A DNA stretch of 58,556 bases, taken from NCBI GenBank assembly GCA_934621505.1, contig CAKTUU010000011.1:1-58556 (forward strand). Direction: 5' to 3'. Shown here piece by piece: positions 1 to 6,577 of the stretch (positions within the stretch are counted from its first letter, which is position 1; every line of letters starts with the position of its first letter). Below the pieces are notes generated by a model. It searched no databases and was not told the origin of the DNA. It saw only the letters and a list, made by a program, of their open reading frames with translations. The DNA comes from an uncultured Clostridia bacterium (GTDB lineage: Bacteria > Bacillota > Clostridia > Christensenellales > Aristaeellaceae). Both the position numbers and the translations under genes were made by a program.

Positions 1-149
1 CTTCTATTCTTGCCATGACTTCTACTCTCTGGATGACTTTGCAAAGCAGCTCGCCGTTCATCATTCCCGTTCCAACATCTTACCTATGAGGCCCCTCCAT
101 TGGCTTTCCCCCATTGAGTTCATTGTCCAATATGTTTGACAAACCTACA
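1..149 (+). mobile_element. Right-hand end of an insertion sequence
   Basis: The window opens inside an insertion sequence. Its transposase stop codon (137-139) is followed at once by TGTTTGACAAACCTACA (133-149). This ends in CA and on the other strand begins TGTAGG, as expected for IS3/IS481-type ends of the TG...CA form. The left end lies outside the window, so the terminal inverted repeat cannot be confirmed. The edge at 149 is inferred; it falls inside the last codons of the MazG-like gene on the opposite strand. Confidence 0.5.
2..139 (+). CDS. DDE transposase, C-terminal fragment (IS481/IS3-like)
   Basis: An open frame runs in from the left edge for 45 residues to TGA at 137-139. The residues RPLHWLSPIEFI near its end match the C-terminal tail of IS481/IS3-type integrase-core transposases, where an R-P-L-x-W-x-S-P-I/L-E segment follows the last catalytic glutamate. 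The catalytic DDE core itself is outside the window, so activity cannot be judged. The stop codon lies within the presumed IS terminus, which is usual for these elements. The family call rests on this short tail; IS481 versus IS3 is not resolved. Confidence 0.55.
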   Translation, partial: FYSCHDFYSLDDFAKQLAVHHSRSNILPMRPLHWLSPIEFIVQYV

Positions 150-477
150 CCCCCTGCTTGCGGTGGCGGGAACGCTCCGGATCAAAGCCCTGAGGATAGC
201 GGGCGGTCAGCTTGTCAATATTGTCCTGGGCAATCTGTCCAAGCGGCACGCCGGCCCCCTCGGCAAACAGGGCGCAATACCACAGAATATCGCCCACCTC
301 CTTGCACAGGTGCTTCACATCCAAATCATGCCCCTGAAACAGGTATTTTTTCAAATGGTCCATCACTTCGCCGCTTTCGCCGCAAAGGCCCATGGCGGCG
401 TTCAAAAGCCGCTTTTCCCCTGTAGAATCGCCGGAAAGCGTGCGCATGGCCAGCTTCTGGTAATCGTTCAAATCCAT
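145..477 (-). CDS. MazG-like nucleotide pyrophosphohydrolase
   Basis: A 110-residue protein of the all-alpha NTP pyrophosphohydrolase (MazG) superfamily, predicted to hydrolyse a nucleoside triphosphate to the monophosphate and pyrophosphate (house-cleaning or dNTP control). The metal-binding set is visible as G-E34-S-G-E37 and E60-V-G-D63, the ExxE...ExxD pattern of the family, and the length is that of the single-domain type. AGGAGGGG precedes the ATG by five bases. The gene lies just downstream of the ferredoxin terminator and so may be served by read-through or its own promoter. Its last valine codon and its stop lie in the flank interpreted as the end of an insertion sequence, so the native C-terminus may have been replaced by a few residues. 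The nucleotide substrate cannot be deduced. Confidence 0.8.
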   Translation of the reverse strand: MDLNDYQKLAMRTLSGDSTGEKRLLNAAMGLCGESGEVMDHLKKYLFQGHDLDVKHLCKEVGDILWYCALFAEGAGVPLGQIAQDNIDKLTARYPQGFDPERSRHRKQGV

Positions 478-496
478 TCTTTTCCCCTCCTGACAA

Positions 497-533
497 AAAC
501 AGAGCGGTGCGCCAAGCGCGCACCGCTCTGTTT
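497..533 (-). terminator. Rho-independent terminator of the ferredoxin gene
   Basis: A perfect 16-bp stem (497-512 with 518-533) has a five-base loop. On the minus strand it is followed by TTTTTGTC. It lies 13 bases after the ferredoxin stop codon and directly before the Shine-Dalgarno of the MazG-like gene. Confidence 0.9.
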
Positions 534-546
534 GGGATACCGTAGA

Positions 547-717
547 TTAGGCCTGAGCGGGAGCACCCACGGGGCAGGTGCCAGCGCAAGCGCCGCACTC
601 GATGCACTTATCGGGATCGATCACGTACTTGCCGTCGCCTTCAGAAATGGCGTCCACGGGGCATTCAGCCTGGCAAGCGCCGCAGCTGATGCAATCGTCA
701 GAAATCTGGTATGCCAT
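547..717 (-). CDS. 2[4Fe-4S] ferredoxin
   Basis: A 56-residue clostridial-type ferredoxin, a cytoplasmic low-potential electron carrier. Two C-x2-C-x2-C-x3-C-P motifs are visible (CISCGACQAECP and CIECGACAGTCP), each donating cysteines to one of two [4Fe-4S] clusters in the usual crossed pattern. The size matches classical 2[4Fe-4S] ferredoxins. The start is the ATG preceded by GGAGGTGAAAACC; longer upstream reading is unsupported. It is a single-gene unit with its own strong promoter (778-806) and perfect-stem terminator (497-533), which fits high expression. Plausible partners in this window are the Hnd hydrogenase and ferredoxin-dependent oxidoreductases, but no direct link is shown. Confidence 0.95.
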   Translation of the reverse strand: MAYQISDDCISCGACQAECPVDAISEGDGKYVIDPDKCIECGACAGTCPVGAPAQA

Positions 718-777
718 GGTTTTCACCTCCAACAGTCTTGGCAAATCGAGGCGAAACCGCCCGATCTGCTTGTGCCC

Positions 778-806
778 ATCATAGCACGAACGGACTGTAT
801 TTGCAA
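778..806 (-). promoter_or_regulatory. Sigma-A promoter for the ferredoxin gene
   Basis: On the minus strand: TTGCAA (801-806), a 17-bp spacer, TATGAT (778-783), with TGC directly before the -10 box (extended -10). About 60 bases upstream of the start codon. Confidence 0.75.
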
Positions 807-849
807 GGCTTTGTTGTGTTTTAACATCCTTTAACCGTGTGAAAATCCA

Positions 850-878
850 TTGAAGATTCCCCTGTTTCATGGTACACT
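850..878 (+). promoter_or_regulatory. Promoter for nagA-ROK operon
   Basis: TTGAAG (850-855), a 17-bp spacer, TACACT (873-878), with TGG directly before the -10 box. It lies about 50 bases upstream of the nagA start and is divergent from the ferredoxin promoter. Confidence 0.7.
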
Positions 879-929
879 GAGTAGCGAACGGGCACGTCCT
901 GTATCCATCGAAAAGCGAGGGCTTTCACC

Positions 930-2060
930 ATGCGGATTCACGCGCAAAAGATGCTTCTGGAAAATGGTTTTTGTAACGACTGCACCGTAGAAGTGGAAGA
1001 TGGAATGATCCGTCAAATTATGCCCGGAAAGCAGGCCGATTGGCATGCGGACGTGCTGACGCCTGGTTTGATCGACCTGCACTGTCACGGAGGCGAGGGC
1101 TTTAATCCCGAGCATGCGGACGAGGAATCCCTTTCCCGCTTTTTGCGCAAAATGCAGTCCAGCGGCGTAACGGATTTCTGGCTGACCACCTCTACCTCCC
1201 CGCGGGATGTGATTCGCCGGGCGCTGGCCGCGGCCCGGAACGCCATGGCCCGGCAGAAGGCGGGCACGCTGGGCGGCGCACGCATTCAGGGCGTACATCT
1301 GGAGGGGCCTTTTCTGTCCTCCGCCCGGCCGGGAGCCATGCTGAAGGGCGCAATTTTGCCGCCGGATATCGCCGCTTATCAGGACATTTTTGGCGACTAT
1401 GGCGATGTGATTCGGGAAATCACGCTGGCCCCGGAGGAAGCGGGAGCGGCGGAGCTGATTGGCTATCTGAAAACCCTGGGCGTAAAGGTACAGGCAGGCC
1501 ATACCTACGCCACCTACGAGCAGGCCATGGCGGGCTTTGACGCGGGAGTTGAGTCCCTGTGCCACAGCTTTAACGCCTGCCGCCCCATTCATCACCGAGA
1601 TCCCGGCGTGGTGGTGGCCGCCATGGAACGCAAGGAGGTTTACATGGAGGCCATTTGCGACTTTTTACATCTGCATCCGGCCATTGTCAAGCTGATTTAC
1701 CGGGAAAAAGGTCCGGACCGAATGATCGTTATCTCCGACTCCGTTTTCTCCCACGGCTTCCCGGATGGGCAATACGATATGCACGGTTATCAGTTTGTGG
1801 TGAAGGACGGCGTGAACCGCACCCTGGAGGGGGCTTTGGACGGCGGCGTGGCCTATCTGGACCAGTCGGTGCGCAACCTGATTTCCATCGGTATTCCCCC
1901 GGAGGACGCTGTTGCCATGGCCAGCCGCACCCCCGCCGCCCGGGCGGGCATGACCGGCCTGGGCGCCATTGCCCCGGGGAAGCGGGCTCACCTGACCGCC
2001 TGGGACAGCGGCTGGCATCCCGTGTTTACTGTTGTGGAGGATGAAGTAACGCCATGCTGA
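930..2060 (+). CDS. nagA: N-acetylglucosamine-6-phosphate deacetylase
   Basis: A 376-residue amidohydrolase that removes acetate from N-acetylglucosamine-6-phosphate to give glucosamine-6-phosphate, in amino-sugar and cell-wall recycling. Family marks in order: GLIDLHCHGG (metal-binding His pair of the TIM barrel), HLEGPFLS (metal-binding Glu), QAGHTYA (His), a LCHSFNAC segment and VISDSV holding the catalytic Asp. Length is normal for NagA. GAGGG lies eight bases before the ATG. The stop overlaps the start of the following ROK kinase by seven bases, so translation is probably coupled. No nagB (glucosamine-6-phosphate deaminase) is in the window. The metal-site asparagine and aspartate contexts differ somewhat from E. 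coli NagA, as is common in Firmicutes. Confidence 0.92.
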   Translation: MRIHAQKMLLENGFCNDCTVEVEDGMIRQIMPGKQADWHADVLTPGLIDLHCHGGEGFNPEHADEESLSRFLRKMQSSGVTDFWLTTSTSPRDVIRRALAAARNAMARQKAGTLGGARIQGVHLEGPFLSSARPGAMLKGAILPPDIAAYQDIFGDYGDVIREITLAPEEAGAAELIGYLKTLGVKVQAGHTYATYEQAMAGFDAGVESLCHSFNACRPIHHRDPGVVVAAMERKEVYMEAICDFLHLHPAIVKLIYREKGPDRMIVISDSVFSHGFPDGQYDMHGYQFVVKDGVNRTLEGALDGGVAYLDQSVRNLISIGIPPEDAVAMASRTPAARAGMTGLGAIAPGKRAHLTAWDSGWHPVFTVVEDEVTPC

Positions 2061-2926
2061 TTGCCGGTATAGATATTGGAGGGACAACCGTAAAATGCGG
2101 ACTGTTTGACCCTGATAAGGGGTTGATTCAGTCCTGCCGCTATCCCACCCCTTTTGGCGACCCGGAAAAAATGGCGGATCTGCTGGAAGCCTTTGTGCGC
2201 CAATACCCTGTGGATTTGATTGGTATAGGCACGGCCGGGGCCGTCTATACCGCGACCCAGACCGTCTGCGCGACCAACCTGGGCTGGGAGGATGTACCTC
2301 TGAAAGCCATGGTGCAGGATCGCCTTCACCTGCCTGTTTGGGTGGATAACGACGCTCAGTCGGCCATGATGGCGGAATGGTACGATGGCGCTTGTACCGG
2401 CATGCGGGACGCGGTGTACCTGACGCTGGGCACGGGTATCGGCGGAGCGCTGCTGCTGAACGGCGCGCCCTGGCGGGGGCGGCTGAACGTGGGCGCGGAG
2501 TTTGGGCACATGATCGTCCACCCGGACGGAAGGCTCTGTGCCTGCGGGCGCAAGGGCTGCTTTGAGCTGTACGCATCCGCTACGGCGATGCGTACCATCA
2601 GCCACGGGTTGTCCGCCAAGCAGGTCATCGACGAGGCCAAAGCCGGGGTCGCTAAAATGCAGGCCTATTTTCAAACCTACATTCATGAATTATGTATTGG
2701 GCTTGCCAACCTGAACATTATTTTTACCCCGGAAATCATTGTGCTGGGCGGCGGCGTCAGCCGGGCCGGACAGTTTTTATCCGACGCGTGCAACCGGGAG
2801 CTGCAAACCATTTTTGCCGCCCACCCGGAGGAACTGGTATGCGGCGTGACCACCGCCGTCCATCAAAACGACGCCGGTATGCTGGGGGCCGCAGTGCTGG
2901 CCATGCACAAATTGGGGAAACGATAA
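2054..2926 (+). CDS. ROK family sugar kinase (glucokinase or GlcNAc kinase)
   Basis: A 290-residue cytoplasmic ROK kinase without the N-terminal helix-turn-helix of ROK repressors. Visible marks: phosphate-binding GIDIGGTTVKCG at the N-terminus, VDNDAQSA holding the catalytic Asp, LTLGTGIGGALL, and the zinc/ROK signature CACGRKGCFE preceded by GHMIVHPDG. The family phosphorylates glucose, N-acetylglucosamine, N-acetylmannosamine or other hexoses with ATP. Overlap with nagA suggests an N-acetylglucosamine or N-acetylmannosamine substrate, which is inference. A 19-bp perfect hairpin terminates the operon just downstream. Confidence 0.85.
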   Translation: MLIAGIDIGGTTVKCGLFDPDKGLIQSCRYPTPFGDPEKMADLLEAFVRQYPVDLIGIGTAGAVYTATQTVCATNLGWEDVPLKAMVQDRLHLPVWVDNDAQSAMMAEWYDGACTGMRDAVYLTLGTGIGGALLLNGAPWRGRLNVGAEFGHMIVHPDGRLCACGRKGCFELYASATAMRTISHGLSAKQVIDEAKAGVAKMQAYFQTYIHELCIGLANLNIIFTPEIIVLGGGVSRAGQFLSDACNRELQTIFAAHPEELVCGVTTAVHQNDAGMLGAAVLAMHKLGKR

Positions 2927-2941
2927 AGCGGCGATTTATCC

Positions 2942-2984
2942 ATAAAGAATCCGTATGACCAGCGCGGTCATACGGATTCTTTAT
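2942..2984 (+). terminator. Terminator of the nagA-ROK operon
   Basis: A perfect 19-bp stem (2942-2960 with 2966-2984) has loop AGCGC; the 3' arm ends in TTCTTTAT. The A/T-rich base of the stem would also let it act on the opposite strand. Confidence 0.85.
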
Positions 2985-3190
2985 ACCGGCAAAAACCACG
3001 AAAAGTATCAGAGGGCCGCACTCTGACTGGAATTGTATAGACCGGCTGACCTGCGGTCGGCGAATGGCACCGTTTCATTTGCTGTGCGCGGTGCCCAGGC
3101 AGGAGGGGAGCTTTCGGCTCTGCCGAAAACACATGCCTTCGACAGAAAAGATTGCCCTCAGGCGAGCTTTTTTCCGGCGTTCGAAAATGA
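2985..3190. repeat. Degenerate copy of the terminator-associated intergenic element
   Basis: The gap between the ROK gene and the M20 gene has no credible coding sequence. It carries a chain of short hairpins homologous to the element at 40794-40967 read in reverse complement: TCAGAGGGCCGCACTCTGAC, an ACCGGC...GGTCGG hairpin, TTTCGGCTCTGCCGAAA, and the shared right end GACAGAAAAGAT...GGCGAGCTTTTTT. The conserved outermost bases are lost. The flanking hairpins here belong to two different convergent genes and are not duplicates. Confidence 0.6.
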
Positions 3191-3192
3191 AA

Positions 3193-3223
3193 GGACCGCT
3201 CCGCGCTGCATGCGGAACGGTCC
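3193..3223 (-). terminator. Terminator of the M20 operon
   Basis: A 12-bp stem with one mismatch (3193-3204 with 3212-3223). It lies 15 bases beyond the M20 stop codon on the minus strand and is followed by TTTCATTTTCG. Confidence 0.7.
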
Positions 3224-3237
3224 CCTATGAATGGCCG

Positions 3238-4671
3238 TCAGCAGCGTTTCAGCACCTCCGCAAAGAAGCGGATGGTGTCCTTCAGCCGTGCTACCGGGAT
3301 ACGCTCGTTGGCGTTATGAATCAGGCCGCGCTGCTCCTTGGACAGCGGCATGCCGCTAAAGCGGTACACATGCTCGCTGATTTTGCAGTAATGGCGGCTG
3401 TCGCTGCCCGCCAGCATCAGATACGGCGATACCAGCACGCCGGGATACGCCGCGCCAATGGCCTGCTTCAGCCGGTTCCAGGGCTCGTCGCCGGTGACGG
3501 ATACAGCGCTTGGGTTTTCGCCGGTGACAAACCGAACGTCCACATTGGGGTCGTTAATGATTTTGCGCAGGCGGTCGCAGGCCTGCTCAATGGTATCGCC
3601 GCTGATCAGGCGCAGGTTAACGCCGGCCTTAGCGTTAGAGGGCAGCACATTGTAGGCCTTGGACCCTTCCGCCATGGTCAGGGCGCAGGTGGTGCGCACC
3701 AGCGCGTTCAGTTCTCCGCCGGACATGCGGCATACCAGGTTCAGCAGCGGGCGGAAGCACCACAGGTTGGCAAACAGCACCTTGTAACCAAAGCTGGATT
3801 CGCGCCCCAAAATATCAAACATTTCCTGAGCGGGCGGGGTCATGGTAAATGGCATGGCATGGTCCTGCACCCGGCACAGCGCCCGTCCCAGGGTGCCCAT
3901 GGTTTGCCTGCGGCCGGGGGCGCTGGCATGGCCGCCCTTGCCGCTGGCCGCCAAATCCACACAGATCGCGCCTTTTTCAGCCGTGCCGATCAGCGCGGCG
4001 CTTTTGGTTACGCCGGGGAACACATTGTCCACAATCGCGCCGCCTTCATCCAAAACAAAATTGGGATGAATGCCCCGCTTTTTCAGTTCCTCCACAATTG
4101 CGGGCGCGTCTCCTCCAAAAATTTCCTCATCACCGCCAAAGGCGAAGTACACGTCGTTTTCCGGTACGAAGCCCTGCCCAATCAGGATTTCCGCAGCTTC
4201 CACAATGCCGTGCAGCGTTCCCTTGGTATCCAGGGTCCCTCGTCCCCACAATTCGCCGTCCTTGACCACGGCGTCAAAGGGCGGAACCTGCCATTCATCC
4301 TCGGCCACAGGCACCACGTCATAGTGAGCCATCAACACCGATGGCTTATCGGCGCTTTTTCCCTTCCAGCGGTACAGCATGCCGCGCCTGCCCAGAATTT
4401 CCCGGGGACAGGTCTTTGTCAGGTTCGGGTACAGCCGGTTCAGCAGCTGCTGAAAATCCGTAAACGCCTGGGTATCCTCGCCCTTTCCATCCGGATAGCT
4501 GACGGTTTTCAGGCGAATCATGTCCTGAAAATGGGCCAGCGCCGCTTCTTCATCCACAGGCACAGGCTGCGCCTCCACCTTTTCCATGGGATAGGGACGG
4601 TAGGCTGCGGCGCGCAGCAGAATCACCGCCAGCCACAGAACCAGAATCGCCAGCAAAATCCAACCAATCAT
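3238..4671 (-). CDS. M20 family metallopeptidase, membrane-anchored
   Basis: A 477-residue zinc peptidase/amidohydrolase. One N-terminal hydrophobic segment (about residues 3-22) would anchor it, with the catalytic part on one side of the membrane. Dinuclear-site motifs are MAHYDVVPV, GRGTLDTKG and the catalytic glutamate pair GGDEEI, with GSDSRHY near the C-terminus supplying the last ligand region. The M20 family hydrolyses dipeptides, N-acyl amino acids and similar amide substrates. It is the last gene of a three-gene unit with two membrane proteins (4-base gap to the first), suggesting uptake or export of an amide-linked substrate coupled to its hydrolysis. The long form with a membrane anchor resembles PM20D1/carboxypeptidase-S-like members; substrate unknown. 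Confidence 0.82.
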   Translation of the reverse strand: MIGWILLAILVLWLAVILLRAAAYRPYPMEKVEAQPVPVDEEAALAHFQDMIRLKTVSYPDGKGEDTQAFTDFQQLLNRLYPNLTKTCPREILGRRGMLYRWKGKSADKPSVLMAHYDVVPVAEDEWQVPPFDAVVKDGELWGRGTLDTKGTLHGIVEAAEILIGQGFVPENDVYFAFGGDEEIFGGDAPAIVEELKKRGIHPNFVLDEGGAIVDNVFPGVTKSAALIGTAEKGAICVDLAASGKGGHASAPGRRQTMGTLGRALCRVQDHAMPFTMTPPAQEMFDILGRESSFGYKVLFANLWCFRPLLNLVCRMSGGELNALVRTTCALTMAEGSKAYNVLPSNAKAGVNLRLISGDTIEQACDRLRKIINDPNVDVRFVTGENPSAVSVTGDEPWNRLKQAIGAAYPGVLVSPYLMLAGSDSRHYCKISEHVYRFSGMPLSKEQRGLIHNANERIPVARLKDTIRFFAEVLKRC

Positions 4672-4674
4672 CGC

Positions 4675-5352
4675 TTACGCCTCCTTGCCAAGCAAGCCTT
4701 TTTTGTACAGAAGCCGCGCCGCGCCAATGGAAATGAGCACGCCCACGGGAACCAGCACGCTGACGCTGTTTGCCAGGGACGGTACGCACAGAAACAGCAC
4801 CACCATAAACAGCATGGGTGCGGCGGCAATTTTGGGATTTTTGGAAATGAACACCACGCCCAATGCGCCAAACAAAGAGGGCAGAATGTTATCAAAGGCG
4901 GGCTTCAGCACGGGCGATTCCAGCACCGGCTCCAGCATACCCAGTCCAAACACGCCGATAGCAATGACCAGCACCGTTACAATGGAGCTGGTGGCGATGG
5001 CGATGGTGGAGATGACCTCGCCTTCCTCCGTGCCCGCCTTTACCTTGGCGGCCTCCATGGCGTTCAGGGCGCAGGGCACCTTCAAGCTGGTCAAATTGCC
5101 GGTGACAAAGCCCAGATAGGTACCGCCGGTACCCAGCATGGGCACATAGGTAAACACTTCAATAATGCCTACCAGCCAGTACATGGGCGCAACCCCCAGC
5201 AGCGCCTTCAGCACGGTGGAAACCGGCGGCCACGCATTGTAATACACACAGATAGCCAGCGGGGTGCAAATCATCATCAGCAGCACAAGCGCCGTCCAAA
5301 CACGGCCATAAACATATTGCTGCTCCTCGTAGGGAGATAACCGCTTATCCAT
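4675..5352 (-). CDS. Polytopic membrane protein, partner of DUF5058 protein
   Basis: A 225-residue integral membrane protein with about five or six hydrophobic segments (around 18-38, 47-70, 115-140, 155-170, 176-215). I do not recognise a named family. It sits between the DUF5058 protein (13-base gap) and the M20 peptidase (three bases between stop and start), so the three are almost certainly co-transcribed and probably form a two-component transporter with a processing enzyme. The glycine-rich PMLGTGGTYLGFVTGN loop looks like a substrate path or re-entrant segment, but that is only a guess. GGAGGAAGCAGG precedes the ATG. Confidence 0.6.
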   Translation of the reverse strand: MDKRLSPYEEQQYVYGRVWTALVLLMMICTPLAICVYYNAWPPVSTVLKALLGVAPMYWLVGIIEVFTYVPMLGTGGTYLGFVTGNLTSLKVPCALNAMEAAKVKAGTEEGEVISTIAIATSSIVTVLVIAIGVFGLGMLEPVLESPVLKPAFDNILPSLFGALGVVFISKNPKIAAAPMLFMVVLFLCVPSLANSVSVLVPVGVLISIGAARLLYKKGLLGKEA

Positions 5353-5365
5353 TCCTGCTTCCTCC

Positions 5366-6088
5366 TTAGCCCATCAGCGCCGTAATGGGAATGCTCAGCG
5401 CCATGGAACCCAGCATGCACAGCGGCAGCGCGTACTGCTCCAGCCAGGTCCACTTCAGCTTTTTAATCAAAAGTCCGCATACGCCCATCAGCAGGGCGGA
5501 TACCACGGCCACCACAATGGGAATCAGTCCCGCCACCCCCTCGCGTACATGGGCGAACAAAAGCCCAAGGAAGGCGGAAATCATGCCCAGAAACAGCGCG
5601 TCCATCAAAATGCCGCGCCAGCGCTCGTCCTTGCCGCTGATGGTCAGCATTCCTTTTTGAATCTTCTTCAGGCCAAACAAAATCAGAATAATACCGGCAA
5701 TGATACCCAGGGTCATGGTCCAGGCAATCACGGCAAACACCGTCGGGTCGGTAATGGGCTCCGTCACGCCTACGCCCACAGCGTTGGCCGCAATGGTGGC
5801 GGCGGGCAGCTCATAGGTTACCGCGCCCAGAATGCTGAGCCGCAGCCAGGGAAAGGGCAGGCCCAAAAAGCGGTTCAGCGTCAGCACGCCAATCAGGATG
5901 GATACCGCGGGCGCAATGCTGAATACCGCGCTGGACGCAATGGTGCGGCCAATGGTTCCCTTCACCAGATTGAGCTGTCTGGCCCGTTTTACCGCCTTTA
6001 CCAGGAAGAACACGGACTGAGCCAGCACCACCAGAATGACGGCGGCGGACAGCCAGTACAGGAATGGGTCGTTTACGGAGAATGACAT
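5366..6088 (-). CDS. DUF5058 family membrane protein
   Basis: A 240-residue membrane protein with about six hydrophobic segments (about 11-30, 50-70, 84-105, 116-140, 160-178, 185-238). The run SSAVFSIAPAVSILIGV together with PWLRLSILGAVTYEL is characteristic of DUF5058 proteins of Firmicutes, which are predicted permeases. It is the first gene of the three-gene M20 unit and has its own promoter at 6130-6158. No ATPase is nearby, so if it transports it is likely a secondary carrier working with the adjacent 225-residue membrane protein. Function is inferred from context only. Confidence 0.75.
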   Translation of the reverse strand: MSFSVNDPFLYWLSAAVILVVLAQSVFFLVKAVKRARQLNLVKGTIGRTIASSAVFSIAPAVSILIGVLTLNRFLGLPFPWLRLSILGAVTYELPAATIAANAVGVGVTEPITDPTVFAVIAWTMTLGIIAGIILILFGLKKIQKGMLTISGKDERWRGILMDALFLGMISAFLGLLFAHVREGVAGLIPIVVAVVSALLMGVCGLLIKKLKWTWLEQYALPLCMLGSMALSIPITALMG

Positions 6089-6129
6089 GATGATAGCCTC
6101 CTGTATAGATCTGTTAAATCTCCTTATTC

Positions 6130-6158
6130 TTTATACCACGTTTGTCCGCCCTGCGCAA
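6130..6158 (-). promoter_or_regulatory. Promoter for the DUF5058-M20 operon
   Basis: On the minus strand: TTGCGC (6153-6158), a 17-bp spacer, TATAAA (6130-6135), with TGG directly before the -10 box. About 45 bases upstream of the start. Confidence 0.7.
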
Positions 6159-6300
6159 GGCGATTGTTCGATCCGTGGCCGCGGCGCCTGTTTTACGCTT
6201 CGCGGCATTCGGTAACCGGACCGCAGCCTTTTCGGAAGGACTTTTCATGAAGTTACTTAATCTATTCGCCTGATTTTTTTCTTGCCGTTTGGGTAAAAAA

Positions 6301-6327
6301 GCCCGTTGACGGACTTTGTCAACGGGC
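6301..6327 (-). terminator. Distal copy of the NSS-transporter terminator hairpin
   Basis: A 10-bp stem (6301-6310 with 6318-6327), seven-base loop. On the minus strand it is followed by TTTTTT. The same 28 bases (6301-6328) recur at 6539-6566; only this distal copy keeps the U-tract. Confidence 0.8.
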
Positions 6328-6328
6328 T

Positions 6329-6538
6329 CAGGCTGTCGAAAAACCCCTGGGAGGCATCGGAGGGCCGCAGCCCTCCGATTTTGGTTCCGAAACCGGCGGC
6401 GTGTACGTCGGTTTCGGCTGCCTTGCGCAGCAAGGCTTTCCTTACGCTCTTTGCCGCCCGGCGAGCCGCAGGCGAGTAGGCAAAGAGCGCTTCCCGTCAG
6501 AAAAGATCGCCCTCAGGCGATCTTTTTTGACGGCCTGT
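6329..6538 (+). repeat. Terminator-nested intergenic element, copy A
   Basis: A 210-bp non-coding element between two identical 28-bp terminator hairpins. It begins CAGGCTGTCGAAAAACCC and ends TTTTTTGACGGCCTGT, so the ends are imperfect inverted repeats. Inside are consecutive hairpins: ATCGGAGGGC/GCCCTCCGAT, CCGAAACCG/CGGTTTCGG, GCCTTGC/GCAAGGC, CGCTCTTTGCC/GGCAAAGAGCG and AAAAGATCGCC/GGCGATCTTTT. Six mismatches and no gaps separate it from copy B at 56566-56775. The frame open across it lacks any coding character. Confidence 0.85.
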
Positions 6539-6565
6539 GCCCGTTGACGGACTTTGTCAACGGGC
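6539..6565 (-). terminator. Proximal copy of the NSS-transporter terminator hairpin
   Basis: The same stem-loop as at 6301-6327, twelve bases after the transporter stop codon. On the minus strand it is followed by ACAGGCCG, the start of the element, not by a U-tract. Confidence 0.75.
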
Positions 6566-6577
6566 TGCGCGTTTTTC

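Noticed and set aside
3064..5340. 758-codon plus-strand frame over the M20 and membrane-protein genes
   Set aside because: It is the antisense shadow of recognised genes; there is no ribosome site and no domain.
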